DNA of 64,000 bases, taken from assembly GCA_964445775.1 (NCBI GenBank), contig CAYUMH010000007.1:1-64000 (forward strand), given 5' to 3'. The notes beneath the pieces are model-generated. The model ran no database searches. It worked only from the letters and a program-made list of their open reading frames with translations, and was not told the DNA's origin. The stretch comes from Terrimonas sp964445775 (GTDB lineage Bacteria; Bacteroidota; Bacteroidia; Chitinophagales; Chitinophagaceae). Shown in pieces: positions 1-7,898 of the stretch. Made by a program: the position numbers and the translations under genes. How positions within the stretch are numbered: the stretch's first letter is position 1; every line of letters starts with the position of its first letter.

Positions 1-265
1 CATTGTAAGCGTTGGCTATATTTTTTATGGCATCGGGATGGTTTTGCTTAACAGCTTTAATGGCGCCGGTGATACCTGGACACCCACCATTGTTAATTTT
101 TTCGGCTTCTGGATATTCCAGATCCCCTTTGCCTATTTTATGGCAGTGACCATGAAGCTGGGACCAACGGGCGTTTTTATCGCTATACCCGTGGCAGAAA
201 CATTAATTACCATTGCTTCCTTTATTTTATTCAGGAGGGGTAAATGGAAAACGGTGAAAGTATAA
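1..265 (+). CDS. MATE family efflux transporter, C-terminal fragment
   Basis: This is the end of a multidrug and toxin extrusion (MATE) transporter whose start lies left of the window. The reading frame is open from base 2 and encodes about 87 residues ending in GKWKTVKV. The segment FYGIGMVLLNSFNGAGDTW is typical of the last bundle of MATE proteins, and two further hydrophobic helices follow (about residues 35-55 and 60-80 of the fragment). The family exports cationic drugs or metabolites by Na+ or H+ antiport in the inner membrane. Family assignment is good; substrate is unknown. Confidence 0.8.
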   Translation, partial: IVSVGYIFYGIGMVLLNSFNGAGDTWTPTIVNFFGFWIFQIPFAYFMAVTMKLGPTGVFIAIPVAETLITIASFILFRRGKWKTVKV

Positions 266-301
266 TAGAGGTATTTAACGGGAACTACAACAAGAACAGG
301 T

Positions 302-1261
302 TTAGAATTGTAAGGCTTTGCCCTGTTGCGGGTAGATCAATTTAACACCCGGCTTGTTTTGCTGTTGTAGTTCCCTTTTTATAGTTTGCTCATTATTGCC
401 TTTGGGCTTGATGTGTGTAATAACTACCGGTAAATTTTTTAAAGCATTACTCCGCTTACACATTTTTGCAAGTATACCAAGTTCCTGCATTAACAGGCGC
501 GGCGTCAGGTGACCGAATAAAAGGTTTTCAGGCTGGCTATCCGGAAAAGATACTTCTATCATTATACCTTTTAATTTACGCTGGTCAATCAGTGGGGCTA
601 TATTTTGCCATAACTGGTATAACTTATCTGATTTTTCTACCCGGTCAGCACCTGTATCGCCCAGGTACAATATATACTGTTCCTTGTGCCTGATAAGTGC
701 GGCCGTACTTTTCTGTGGATTTACATGTGATAGTTCAAATGCCTTTAACTGCATTTCTGTTCCTTCAATATCCGTTTCGCCGATAGAGTCGAGGCGTTTA
801 TAACTGTATTTCTTTAACAGGGGCGGTTCGCCCTCATTGGTAAAATTAGCCCAGTTGTCCCAGGTAAAGTATTTTTCACGCAATACCTTTATTACCTCGG
901 GCAAAGCATAAATGGGTTTGGCCGTATCTTCCGGTGAATTAATGATCAGGCCCGCTACATGGTCCAGGTGTCCGTGTGATATAAAATACCCTTTGATATT
1001 ATTCTTTAGCACCGCAGCAGCACCGGTACCGGTTATTTGTTTATTAGCGACAGCTTTCTGCAACCCATAATAAACAGTACCTGCATCTAAACACAAAAAA
1101 TTTTGTTGTCCTTTCGGAGCAACCAGGTAGGCAGATAAGTTACTCTCATCACTACCACCTTTTGTGCCTAAAGGAATAACTGTAAAAGCCGTTTGTGCCA
1201 ATAAAAAATGGGCATGCAAACTTAATACAGTCAACAATACCCATTTCCTTATTACAATCAT
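302..1261 (-). CDS. Class II 3',5'-cyclic nucleotide phosphodiesterase-like metallo-hydrolase
   Basis: The 319-residue protein has an N-terminal signal peptide (hydrophobic stretch ending near LLAQ, residue 23), so it is probably periplasmic. The metal-binding motif SHGHLDHVAG lies at about residues 95-104. Downstream are YLGDTGAD near residue 200 and VVITHIKPKG near the C-terminus, which is the layout of the class II cAMP phosphodiesterase branch of the metallo-beta-lactamase fold. Expected activity is hydrolysis of cyclic nucleotides, inferred from family only. The next gene upstream, a lipoprotein, ends 3 bases before this start, so the two are probably cotranscribed. Confidence 0.72.
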   Translation of the reverse strand: MIVIRKWVLLTVLSLHAHFLLAQTAFTVIPLGTKGGSDESNLSAYLVAPKGQQNFLCLDAGTVYYGLQKAVANKQITGTGAAAVLKNNIKGYFISHGHLDHVAGLIINSPEDTAKPIYALPEVIKVLREKYFTWDNWANFTNEGEPPLLKKYSYKRLDSIGETDIEGTEMQLKAFELSHVNPQKSTAALIRHKEQYILYLGDTGADRVEKSDKLYQLWQNIAPLIDQRKLKGIMIEVSFPDSQPENLLFGHLTPRLLMQELGILAKMCKRSNALKNLPVVITHIKPKGNNEQTIKRELQQQNKPGVKLIYPQQGKALQF

Positions 1262-1264
1262 ATA

Positions 1265-1981
1265 TTACCTGATATTAAAATTAATACCAAAAGTAATGAA
1301 AGCGTTCTCCTGAAAAAAATCGTCATTCGTTAAGTTAAGTGATCCGCCAAACTGTAGCTGCAGTTTTAATCTTTCCAGGCCGCCCCTTAGTGTTAAAGCC
1401 GGCTCAAACAAAAAATTGCTTTTATTATCTTTTAAATAAGCTACCTGGTTTTCACCTCCATAGATCAGGTCACCTTTTATATTATTGTATAAAAGATTAA
1501 GGAATCTTGCGGAAACAGCCGCTTCAAAGTATTTGCTCTTATACCCAAAATTAGCCTGCAAGCCATAGCGGAAAATATTGGCAGATATATCACCTTTTGT
1601 TCCGGGGTTGGCATCCACCGTAGATGGAAAACGGTTTTCCATACTACCAAACCCCAATACACCAAAGGTTTCCAGCACCAGGTTATTGTTGAATGGTTTA
1701 TAATATCCTCCTCCCAATTCAACAAAATTTCCCGAACCCCGGTCACCGTTATCCATTTCGGCGGGCTTAAATAAACCGCCGTTTGCCATAATACTGATGC
1801 TGTTGGTAACGGCATGTGCGGCATGCAGCTCATATTGTCCTTCGGCACCGGAGGCTGTAATATTAGTTTCGCCTTTCCGGGTGAGTAAGGGGACATTGTG
1901 GGTGTTGGGCATGTAATAACGGGGATTGCAGCTAAAGAGGAATAGGCTGCCGGCGAGCATAACAAACAATCTGTGTTTCAT
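1265..1981 (-). CDS. Outer-membrane-type lipoprotein of unknown function
   Basis: I chose the internal ATG at 1981 because it gives a clean lipoprotein signal, MKHRLFVML then FLFSC with the lipidated Cys at residue 18; an in-frame ATG at 2014 would add 11 residues. The mature part is rich in alternating beta-strand patterns and glycines (GGGYYKPF, RFLNLLYNN, FITFGINFNIR at the end), resembling small outer-membrane beta-barrel proteins. No enzymatic motif is visible. It lies 3 bases upstream of the phosphodiesterase-like gene and is likely in the same transcript. Confidence 0.6.
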   Translation of the reverse strand: MKHRLFVMLAGSLFLFSCNPRYYMPNTHNVPLLTRKGETNITASGAEGQYELHAAHAVTNSISIMANGGLFKPAEMDNGDRGSGNFVELGGGYYKPFNNNLVLETFGVLGFGSMENRFPSTVDANPGTKGDISANIFRYGLQANFGYKSKYFEAAVSARFLNLLYNNIKGDLIYGGENQVAYLKDNKSNFLFEPALTLRGGLERLKLQLQFGGSLNLTNDDFFQENAFITFGINFNIR

Positions 1982-2100
1982 ATCACGGGTTTTAGTGAAG
2001 AAAATTGTTTTCAACTATTCAACTCGTGGTGGTTATCCGGTAAACCAAATATACAATAATTAATACTTATGCATTTCCCTGCTGACTTTTACAAGGTTTA

Positions 2101-2475
2101 TTATTTCTTTTTGTCCTTCAATTGTGCTTTTACCTCTTTTACACGAAACTTAGTAATATCAGCGATCAGCTTTAATGGCATAGGCTCACTTAGCGGAAAC
2201 TGTACCGAACCTTTACCCTGTTTATATTTTGCCAGTTTTTTTTCAAAAGCGGAGTGTCCTGTTGGTGTAGCATAAAAGCCTACATGTGATTTATAACCGG
2301 CAAAATAAACAACAGCCTTAGCACCTGTTTTATAGGCAGGCATGGCATAACTGATCGTTTCCTCCGCTTCAGGTGCGGCTTCCAGAATAGCGGTCCTTAC
2401 CGTTTGTAAAACGGCCTGTACATCCTTCGGAAAACTTTGTATATACGCATCAACAGAAACCGGTATATTTTTCAT
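2101..2475 (-). CDS. DUF1801 (YdhG-like) family protein
   Basis: This 124-residue soluble protein starts VDAYIQSFPKDVQAVLQTVR and carries the ETISYAMPAYK and HVGFYATPTGHSAF segments that characterise the DUF1801/YdhG fold. Relatives have been linked to iron-sulfur or frataxin-like functions in Firmicutes, but the biochemical role here is unknown. It stands alone, between a lipoprotein gene and the rtcB end, with a terminator hairpin upstream at 2554-2587. Confidence 0.75.
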   Translation of the reverse strand: MKNIPVSVDAYIQSFPKDVQAVLQTVRTAILEAAPEAEETISYAMPAYKTGAKAVVYFAGYKSHVGFYATPTGHSAFEKKLAKYKQGKGSVQFPLSEPMPLKLIADITKFRVKEVKAQLKDKKK

Positions 2476-2553
2476 ACAGCTTTATTTAGTTACTGCTAAT
2501 TTATACAATGCTTTGCATATTAACACCAGCGGTAAATAAAGTAAGAACAATAC

Positions 2554-2587
2554 AAAAAAAGCAGCATACTATTGTATACTGCTTTTG
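2554..2587 (-). terminator. Intrinsic terminator after rtcB
   Basis: The inverted arms AAGCAG and CTGCTT enclose a short secondary stem (ATAC/GTAT). On the minus strand the hairpin is followed by a run of T. It lies directly downstream of the rtcB stop codon and should end the minus-strand RNA-repair transcript. Confidence 0.65.
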
Positions 2588-2589
2588 TA

Positions 2590-4044
2590 CTACTCGCCCA
2601 CTATATCAGGACGTTCTTTCTTAGCCCAGCTTCTATGTTTGGCCCCATCCATCTTTACAATTTTCGGGGTAAATCTTCCAACCACATCCACCAGGGCGGT
2701 CTGCGATTGCATCACCACATTAATATCCTTATAGGCAAAGGGTGATTCATCCAATCCGCCACCTAACAATTTAACACCGAACTTTTTCAATTCATCTTTA
2801 AACTGCTTATCGGTAACAGAAGCTATAGCACGGGTACGGCTCATTTTACGTCCGGCACCGTGTGATGCGGAGTTTACCGAGGCCGACTCACCTTTACCTT
2901 TTACAATAAAGCCATCAGCGGTCATGGAGCCTGGAATAATACCCAGTACATCTTTGCCTGCAGGTGTCGCCCCCTTACGGTGTACGATCACTTCACGTCC
3001 TTCCCATATCTCTTTCCAGGCAAAATTGTGGTGGTTCTCCACCATTTTCACCGGCTTACGTCCTAACTGTTTTGCAATCTTATCATGTATCACATGGTGA
3101 CAGGCCGAAGCATAATCACCTGCCAGGTTCATGGCATTCCAGTATTCAATACCTTCCTGTTCATCTAATGACAACCAAGCCAGGTTTTTGGCATCCTGTG
3201 GTAAACGGCGTTTGCTGATGGCAATCTTAGTGTAATGGTTCGCAATATTTGCTCCCAGCGCACGGCTACCCGAGTGAGTTAAAAACCCTATGTAATGGCC
3301 GGCAGGTACACCTAATACTGCGTCTTTTTCAGTTACTTCAATAATACCAAATTCTGCAAAGTGATTACCGGAACCGGATGTACCCAGTTGTTTCCATACA
3401 CGGCCATGCAGGTGTTTCAGCAACGGCAAAGTATAAAATAATGCATGGTCCATGATATCGTGGTTAGCTGCACGGTCAAACTGGGCGCCACTACCAAATA
3501 AAGTAGCTTCTCCTAATTCCCTGGCAAAAAAAGATTCCTTATCAGTCAGCTCTTTCGGATTAATATCAAAAATGCTCAAACACATACGGCAACCGATATC
3601 CACGCCCACGCCATAGGGTATAACCGCATTATCGGTAGCTAATACGCCACCTATAGGTAAGCCATAACCGCTATGGGCATCGGGCATTAAAGCCCCGGCC
3701 ACCGATACCGGCAGCTTGGCTGCCTGGTACATCTGGTGCATCGCTCCTTCTTCAATATGCTCCTGTCCGAATACATTAAACTGTATCCCGCTCTGGTTCA
3801 GCGAAATGCTTTCGCCATCCAGCAAATCTTTCTTCGGTATTAATTTTTCGGCAATTAATCCCAGCACCGCATCGTTTTCATATTCTACCGGTGCGGCCAA
3901 TATTTTTTGTAATAATGCCATCACATCCTCCTTCGCTTCATGTTTATAATGCTTTTGCATTACCGTCATGGCAACGCTGATCACCGGCCCTTCCGGGTAC
4001 CCTATGCTTCTTAAATCCTTTCCTGTTAACTTTAACTTGCTCAT
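2590..4044 (-). CDS. rtcB: RtcB family 3'-phosphate/5'-hydroxyl RNA ligase
   Basis: RtcB joins RNA ends carrying 3'-phosphate or 2',3'-cyclic phosphate to 5'-OH ends, using GTP and Mn2+. It is the sealing step for tRNAs cut by anticodon nucleases. All the metal and guanylation residues expected of the family are visible in the 484-residue form: Cys152 in DIGCRM, His228 in GSGNHF, His257 in THSGSR, the HH pair at 338-339 in NHHNFAWKE, and the guanylylated His395 in SASHGAGR. I chose MSKLKL at 4044 over an ATG 21 bases upstream because family proteins start near this point. No archease or RtcA gene is adjacent. The gene is preceded by a 25-bp dyad at 4079-4103 that is shared with two other promoters in this locus. 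Confidence 0.93.
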   Translation of the reverse strand: MSKLKLTGKDLRSIGYPEGPVISVAMTVMQKHYKHEAKEDVMALLQKILAAPVEYENDAVLGLIAEKLIPKKDLLDGESISLNQSGIQFNVFGQEHIEEGAMHQMYQAAKLPVSVAGALMPDAHSGYGLPIGGVLATDNAVIPYGVGVDIGCRMCLSIFDINPKELTDKESFFARELGEATLFGSGAQFDRAANHDIMDHALFYTLPLLKHLHGRVWKQLGTSGSGNHFAEFGIIEVTEKDAVLGVPAGHYIGFLTHSGSRALGANIANHYTKIAISKRRLPQDAKNLAWLSLDEQEGIEYWNAMNLAGDYASACHHVIHDKIAKQLGRKPVKMVENHHNFAWKEIWEGREVIVHRKGATPAGKDVLGIIPGSMTADGFIVKGKGESASVNSASHGAGRKMSRTRAIASVTDKQFKDELKKFGVKLLGGGLDESPFAYKDINVVMQSQTALVDVVGRFTPKIVKMDGAKHRSWAKKERPDIVGE

Positions 4045-4078
4045 ATCATTTTTCTTTAACAACACAAATCTCTTATTA

Positions 4079-4103
4079 TACTATGCAATCTTTTTGCACA
4101 GTA
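4079..4103 (-). promoter_or_regulatory. 25-bp dyad / possible -24/-12 promoter upstream of rtcB (copy 1 of 3)
   Basis: On the minus strand the site reads TACTGTGCA, seven bases, then TGCATAGTA. It matches the copy at 7874-7898 at 22 of 25 positions, and the bases just downstream are also related (GAGATTTGTGTTGT here, GAGGTTTGTATTGT there). The spacing GTGCA-N6-TTGCA recalls a sigma-54 -24/-12 element, although the usual GG is not present. E. coli rtcBA is known to be sigma-54/RtcR controlled. The dyad ends 35 bases before the rtcB start. Confidence 0.6.
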
Positions 4104-4150
4104 TAAATATTTTTTTATTTACCGGCTTTTGTACCCTGATTGGACTTATG

Positions 4151-4169
4151 TTGCGACGCTCCGTTCAGG
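4151..4169. repeat. Dispersed repeat fragment (GTTGCGACGCTCC family)
   Basis: The sequence TTGCGACGCTCC followed by TTCAG recurs almost exactly at about 20600-20618. Related pieces lie at 21286-21309 and 44333-44352. It sits in the rtcB/nucleotidyltransferase intergenic gap and looks like a remnant of a small interspersed repeat. No terminal repeats or coding content can be seen. Confidence 0.4.
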
Positions 4170-4265
4170 GTTCGGTTCACTGCTCATCAAAGTTGGCGGG
4201 GAAGTCCCGGGAAGGGAGTTTTGCTATTCTTAGACTTTTCAACATCGGCCTAATACCGGCTCTCC

Positions 4266-5324
4266 TCATTCATCATAATATGTAGTTCTCATTTTAATGA
4301 GTAAATCATTCACCAAGGCTATATCCGGTGCATTTATTAATGTTGAGGCAGTATAAGCGTCTTTCAAACCTTCTTTTAATGCAGTAGCTCTTTCCACTAA
4401 GTCGTCGTATTCAAATTCACCATTTTTTATTGCCAGTAAAAAGTCCCGGTCATGCCTGCGAACATTAATAATTCCTTCAGTCGCAATTTCTCTGGCCATT
4501 AATAATAACCTGAAGACATGCATCATATTTTTGGCATCATAGTTTTTGCCGTGTGACATGGTGCTGTTATACCTGGCGTCATTCCGTTTTGCTACCCAGT
4601 CCCAGTACTCCCGGTGCTGTTTGCAATAAACAGAATATCCGTCTTTGTTAAAATACAATAACCCCACCGGTTTTTCGCCCTTGGGTATATTGCTCACACA
4701 TACATCATTGGATTCATCTTTTCGAAAGATGCCCTTGTATACTGCGCCTTCATGATAATATAAATTGTAACAATCTTTCAGGTGTTTTACTCCGGCTAAT
4801 CCCGCCTTCTCCTGGTCATAATCATGTTTTACTAAAAAATCATTTAGTCCGTACGCCTCATTCCCCGCATATACATAACAAAAATCGGACACCGGTTTAC
4901 GTTCTTCGTCCATCGGGTTAACGATCTTTTTCTCTAATCCATATGCCTTCTTTATTTGCGTAAAAGCATAATTGGCAAAAGTCTGTTCGCATAGTTTTGA
5001 CAGGAACATATCTTTATCCACAAGGTCCATCAATGCATGCCGGTATAAAACACATTCATCCGGTATATTCAGCAACTCGATGATATTGGGATTGTTCTTT
5101 GACAACAGCTCAATAAATCTTTTCAATTCATAATACACTATATCATTCGTTTCATTGGCTACCTGGGGAGTATACTCCAGGGAATAGAATACTTCCCTCG
5201 GCAAAACAAATACCCCTCTTATATCTGTATCTGAGCTTGCAGTATTTAATCCATAAGCTTTACTGCCTACAACGGCTTCAAAAATTAGCCAGCCATTATC
5301 CTTTACCTGTTCAATTGTCAGCAT
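4266..5324 (-). CDS. MNT/YcgL-type nucleotidyltransferase (RNA-repair associated), second copy
   Basis: The protein has 352 residues. The N-terminal Pol-beta-fold nucleotidyltransferase signature is GSKAYGL at residues 20-26 followed by SDTDIRG, with candidate metal-binding acids Asp32 and Asp34. This family is commonly found with RNA ligases and is thought to add nucleotides to damaged RNA ends, but the exact reaction is not established. The start overlaps the end of the neighbouring nucleotidyltransferase gene by 14 bases, a sign of translational coupling. It is not a simple duplicate: the downstream helical region differs completely from its neighbour. Confidence 0.82.
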   Translation of the reverse strand: MLTIEQVKDNGWLIFEAVVGSKAYGLNTASSDTDIRGVFVLPREVFYSLEYTPQVANETNDIVYYELKRFIELLSKNNPNIIELLNIPDECVLYRHALMDLVDKDMFLSKLCEQTFANYAFTQIKKAYGLEKKIVNPMDEERKPVSDFCYVYAGNEAYGLNDFLVKHDYDQEKAGLAGVKHLKDCYNLYYHEGAVYKGIFRKDESNDVCVSNIPKGEKPVGLLYFNKDGYSVYCKQHREYWDWVAKRNDARYNSTMSHGKNYDAKNMMHVFRLLLMAREIATEGIINVRRHDRDFLLAIKNGEFEYDDLVERATALKEGLKDAYTASTLINAPDIALVNDLLIKMRTTYYDE

Positions 5325-6060
5325 ACCTATTCAACATTTTTAATAAAAATTGATCCATTGCCTGTATATCACGGTTGTTTACATCCAGGTTGTCTTTCGA
5401 TTTGTCCAGTAATATAAATAAATCCTTTATCCATTCATTCAGGCTGGTATCTGCCCGATGCAGGTATTTTTCTCCTACTGTTGCTTTCAGTTTTATCAAA
5501 CTGCGTAGCTCATCTCTCCTGCCACTGTCTATTTTAGTCATTAGCCCTTCTATATCCATAGGTAATACCGCATTATCCTGTATTATCCAGTTACAGGATA
5601 ATAAGGAGCGTACCAGGTAGAAATAACTTTTAAGTTTTATTTCTTTTTGTCCCTGCAATTCATTCCAGAACTTTTGTGCCAGGGAATAGTGATGAAAGAA
5701 AACTGCGGTCGGAGAATAATATAGTTTTATTAAATCCAGGAAAGCGGTCTTAAAATGCTCATCTCCATAATAAACGATGGGCGATTGAAACCGCTCTATT
5801 AACGGCGCATTTGATCTTTTTAATAATTGCAGGCATTTTTTTAAATCCCAGCCTGTTATATCCAAATCGCCATCCATTTGTTCTATTGTATCCTTTTGCT
5901 GCGCTAATGATAAATACCAATCACGCTCATGCATATAGATAAACCGCACATCATAATCACTATCAGGTGAGGGAAAACCCCAGGCCCTGCTTCCTGTTTC
6001 GCAGGCAAATAACAGTTTTACTTTTTTATGAGCGGTTATTTCTTTTAATATCTTTTCCAT
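5311..6060 (-). CDS. MNT/YcgL-type nucleotidyltransferase (RNA-repair associated), first copy
   Basis: The motif GSRAWGF (residues 23-29) followed by SDYDVRF, with Asp35 and Asp37 as likely metal ligands, identifies the same predicted nucleotidyltransferase superfamily (COG3541 type) as the next gene. I start at MEKILKE (6060), giving 249 residues, because the 28 residues upstream in frame are unlike the family. It lies between slipin and the second nucleotidyltransferase in the order slipin, NTase, NTase, RtcB. This order fits the published syntax of RNA-repair operons: ligase, nucleotidyltransferase, scaffold. Confidence 0.8.
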   Translation of the reverse strand: MEKILKEITAHKKVKLLFACETGSRAWGFPSPDSDYDVRFIYMHERDWYLSLAQQKDTIEQMDGDLDITGWDLKKCLQLLKRSNAPLIERFQSPIVYYGDEHFKTAFLDLIKLYYSPTAVFFHHYSLAQKFWNELQGQKEIKLKSYFYLVRSLLSCNWIIQDNAVLPMDIEGLMTKIDSGRRDELRSLIKLKATVGEKYLHRADTSLNEWIKDLFILLDKSKDNLDVNNRDIQAMDQFLLKMLNRYADN

Positions 6061-6134
6061 TTTCCGTACTTTACTTTTAAAATTAACCATATAGTAGTTG
6101 TTACAAGCACCTATGTACGGAATAATATAATAAA

Positions 6135-6161
6135 CATCCGGCACTAATATAGTGCCGGATG
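6135..6161 (-). terminator. Hairpin between slipin and nucleotidyltransferase genes
   Basis: CATCCGGCAC and GTGCCGGATG form a perfect 10-bp stem with a short AT loop. On the minus strand it is followed by TTTATTATATT, an imperfect T tract. It could be a leaky terminator or processing site that lowers nucleotidyltransferase and RtcB expression relative to slipin. Confidence 0.55.
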
Positions 6162-6168
6162 TAAGATG

Positions 6169-7269
6169 TTATTTATCGCGTACAAACAGCTGTTTTAACT
6201 GGTCTACCAACATACCATTACCACTTACGCTGATATTGCTGATCTTATCGGCAATTTTTTCCACGTATTCCATTTCCTTCAATTTCCACAACATGGCATT
6301 ATCCTCCATCAGTTTCGCAGTGTTTAACAGGCTACGGGTGCTGGCAGTTTCCTCGCGTCGCATAATACTATTGGCCTGGGCTTTTTTCTCAGCCACCAAT
6401 ACCTGGCTCATGATGTCTTTCACATCGCCCGGCAATATAATATCACGGATACCAAAATCACTTACCTCCACTCCTAACTGTGCTGCCTGTGCCTTCACTT
6501 TATCCATTACGAACGGGGCAATGCTTTCTTTTTTATCCAGCAACTCATCAAAAGCATAACCGGCAATATACTCCCGCATCGCTAACTGAAAAGCAACGTA
6601 TAATTGTTTATCATACTCCTTGTTATACAGCAAAGCCTGTTCAATATTCACTACTTTATACTGTGCCCATGCATTAATACGCAAAGCCGCTTTATCCCTG
6701 GTCAATATTTCCTGGCCGTTTATCTCCAGCTGCTGCTGACGGGTATCCACTTTTCCTACCTGGATAGAAATACTGTTCTTCCACCAGTAATAAGTACCTG
6801 GTTCCAGTTGCTGTATAAACTTACCATCCACAAATAACAGGGCTTTTTCAAAGCTCTGAACTTCGCTGTTTCGTACCCAGGCGCTTACAGGGGCTTTGCT
6901 CAGTAAAGCCCGGTCTATACTATCCGGGATAACAGGCTGGCTGATATCCGCAACAATATAGGAACGGTTGATCACTGATTTCCAGTAAGCATAACGTCCG
7001 GCAGTCAATACCGCTTTCAATAATCCATTTTCATACTGTAAGGCAATTTCATTGTCCTTTACTTCTATAATATCCAGCATGTCTGCCAAAGCCTCATCCT
7101 GTAATAATATATTCAATTCTACCGGTGCCACAAAGGGTTTGGTAATATCAAATAACTGTACCTTCTCCCTTTTCCAGAACCAATAATTTCCTTCTCCTAC
7201 CACACGCTGGTACACATCATTTTTAAAAACCAGGCCTGCCTGGTAGGCATTTACTTTTACCTTTCTCAT
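6169..7269 (-). CDS. Slipin / Band-7 (SPFH) family protein of the RNA-repair locus
   Basis: This 366-residue SPFH/Band-7 protein has no transmembrane helix at its N-terminus (it starts MRKVKVNAYQAGLVFKNDVY). The N-terminal part (about residues 1-110) is a stretch typical of slipins linked to RtcB. The Band-7 core follows at about 160-290 with EILTRDKAALRINAW, then a charged helix with VLVAEKKAQANSIMRREE. SPFH proteins oligomerise and act as scaffolds. In RNA-repair gene clusters they have been proposed to organise ligase, nucleotidyltransferase and a cognate tRNA-like RNA. Such an RNA is encoded immediately upstream here (7299-7790), on the same strand. Confidence 0.82.
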   Translation of the reverse strand: MRKVKVNAYQAGLVFKNDVYQRVVGEGNYWFWKREKVQLFDITKPFVAPVELNILLQDEALADMLDIIEVKDNEIALQYENGLLKAVLTAGRYAYWKSVINRSYIVADISQPVIPDSIDRALLSKAPVSAWVRNSEVQSFEKALLFVDGKFIQQLEPGTYYWWKNSISIQVGKVDTRQQQLEINGQEILTRDKAALRINAWAQYKVVNIEQALLYNKEYDKQLYVAFQLAMREYIAGYAFDELLDKKESIAPFVMDKVKAQAAQLGVEVSDFGIRDIILPGDVKDIMSQVLVAEKKAQANSIMRREETASTRSLLNTAKLMEDNAMLWKLKEMEYVEKIADKISNISVSGNGMLVDQLKQLFVRDK

Positions 7270-7298
7270 ATTACTTGTTTTTGATCTTAATTAATAAT

Positions 7299-7496
7299 AA
7301 AGCCAGTTTAACATACCGCTATCCTTTAGCGGAACCGGGTATACATTTATTTAAGCCGCCATAAACGGAACACCCGGTTGCAGGCCGTAAAATAGCTGCA
7401 GCTCAACCCAACCGGTGCATTGCTGCCCCGGTTGTTATACCTCCGTATGTTTCACCGGGAGGTATAGTCTGCTGCCGGTATGTTAAACCCGGCTTT
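7299..7496 (-). ncRNA. Long-stem RNA domain, Y-RNA-like architecture
   Basis: The outer arms 7476-7496 and 7299-7318 pair over 20 bases with one bulge and one wobble. Inside are a 9-bp hairpin (7436-7466, TATACCTCC with GGAGGTATA) and a hairpin with one bulge (7371-7417, CACCGGTTG with CAACCGGGTG). A long terminal stem carrying internal hairpins resembles bacterial Y RNAs, which also accompany RtcB operons. No Ro/TROVE gene is present here, so the resemblance is architectural only. Confidence 0.5.
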
Positions 7497-7537
7497 ATTG
7501 GAATGTCGCCATTTGGGAAGCGGCGTACTTTTTAACG

Positions 7538-7608
7538 ATACATTATCAATGTATTGCTCTACCCATTGAGCTACCCGGTTTCACCCGGGGCGGGACTCGA
7601 ACCCGCAG
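7538..7608 (-). ncRNA. tRNA-like unit 2, circularly permuted arm order, Ile-like GAU loop
   Basis: In transcript order there is a T-arm (7590-7606, GCGGG-TTCGAGT-CCCGC), a 3' acceptor-like strand CCCGGGT (7583-7589), a two-base linker, and a 5' acceptor-like strand AACCGGG (7574-7580). TA, a D-arm (7556-7571, GCTC...GAGC) and an anticodon arm (7538-7554, ATACA-TTGATAA-TGTAT) follow. The two acceptor strands pair 6 of 7, or as 5 bp capped by GUGAAA. In ordinary tRNA order this acceptor does not pair. The loop would read GAU (isoleucine). Confidence 0.55.
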
Positions 7609-7667
7609 CTAGTCTGTTGCTCTACCCTCTGAGCTATCCCACTAATGAGAGAGGGAATCGAACCCCC
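7609..7667 (-). ncRNA. tRNA-like unit 1, circularly permuted arm order, anticodon arm lost
   Basis: Transcript order is a T-arm (7651-7667, GGGGG-TTCGATT-CCCTC), an acceptor-like strand TCTCATT (7644-7650), directly joined to an acceptor-like strand AGTGGGA (7637-7643), then TA, then a D-arm (7619-7634, GCTC...GAGC). The acceptor strands are complementary at all 7 positions (two G-U), and as a hairpin they give 5 bp capped by TTAG. Only a 3-bp CAG/CTG hairpin stands where the anticodon arm would be. Confidence 0.55.
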
Positions 7668-7683
7668 GACCGACAGGTTGTGG

Positions 7684-7788
7684 CGATATATGTACTCTTG
7701 TAATAACAGCATACAGGTAGTTACTACGCCTGCACTGTTATGCTTCTTTGAAACATGAACCTGGTTTATATACAACAGGCATATATCG
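7684..7788 (-). ncRNA. 5' stem domain of the composite RNA
   Basis: The perfect 9-bp inverted repeat CGATATATG (7684-7692) and CATATATCG (7780-7788) encloses about 87 bases. Smaller inverted pieces lie inside (AACAG/CTGTT and AGCATA/TATGCT). I see no start codon context or coding pattern. It is most simply the first helix of the same RNA as the tRNA-like units. Confidence 0.4.
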
Positions 7789-7873
7789 TCTTGCCGTTAA
7801 GCAAGCTTTTTATTCCAATAAGGAAAATATGTTTAAGAATTGTTTTTTGTTTGACAATACAAACCTCCATCAA

Positions 7874-7898
7874 TACTGTGCAATATTTCTGCACAGTA
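7874..7898 (-). promoter_or_regulatory. 25-bp dyad upstream of the tRNA-like RNA/slipin unit (copy 2 of 3)
   Basis: TACTGTGCA, seven bases, TGCACAGTA is a perfect 9-bp-arm dyad. On the minus strand GTGCA and TTGCA lie six bases apart as in the rtcB copy. AT-rich DNA flanks it on the upstream side. The divergent SDR gene starts 186 bases to the right, so the site could act on both directions. It is either an operator or a -24/-12-like promoter; the sequence does not decide. Confidence 0.6.

Larger units (their letters stand above)
7299..7790 (-). ncRNA. Composite structured RNA upstream of slipin (tRNA-like units plus long-stem domain)
   Basis: This 0.5-kb gene-free stretch is full of foldable elements when read on the minus strand. 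From 5' to 3' they are an outer stem (7780-7788 with 7684-7692), two tRNA-like units in permuted order (7609-7667 and 7538-7608), and a domain closed by a 20-bp stem (7299-7318 with 7476-7496). It starts about 80 bases downstream of the dyad at 7874-7898 and ends 30 bases before the slipin ATG. It could be a free RNA processed from the slipin leader or the leader itself. A tRNA-like RNA linked to Band-7 modules is known from comparative genomics. The boundaries given are inferred from structure only. Confidence 0.6.

Noticed and set aside
7538..7667. Ordinary linear tRNA genes
   Set aside because: Folding in normal order leaves the acceptor strands unpaired (for example AGTGGGA against CCCGGGT). 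The permuted order pairs well.
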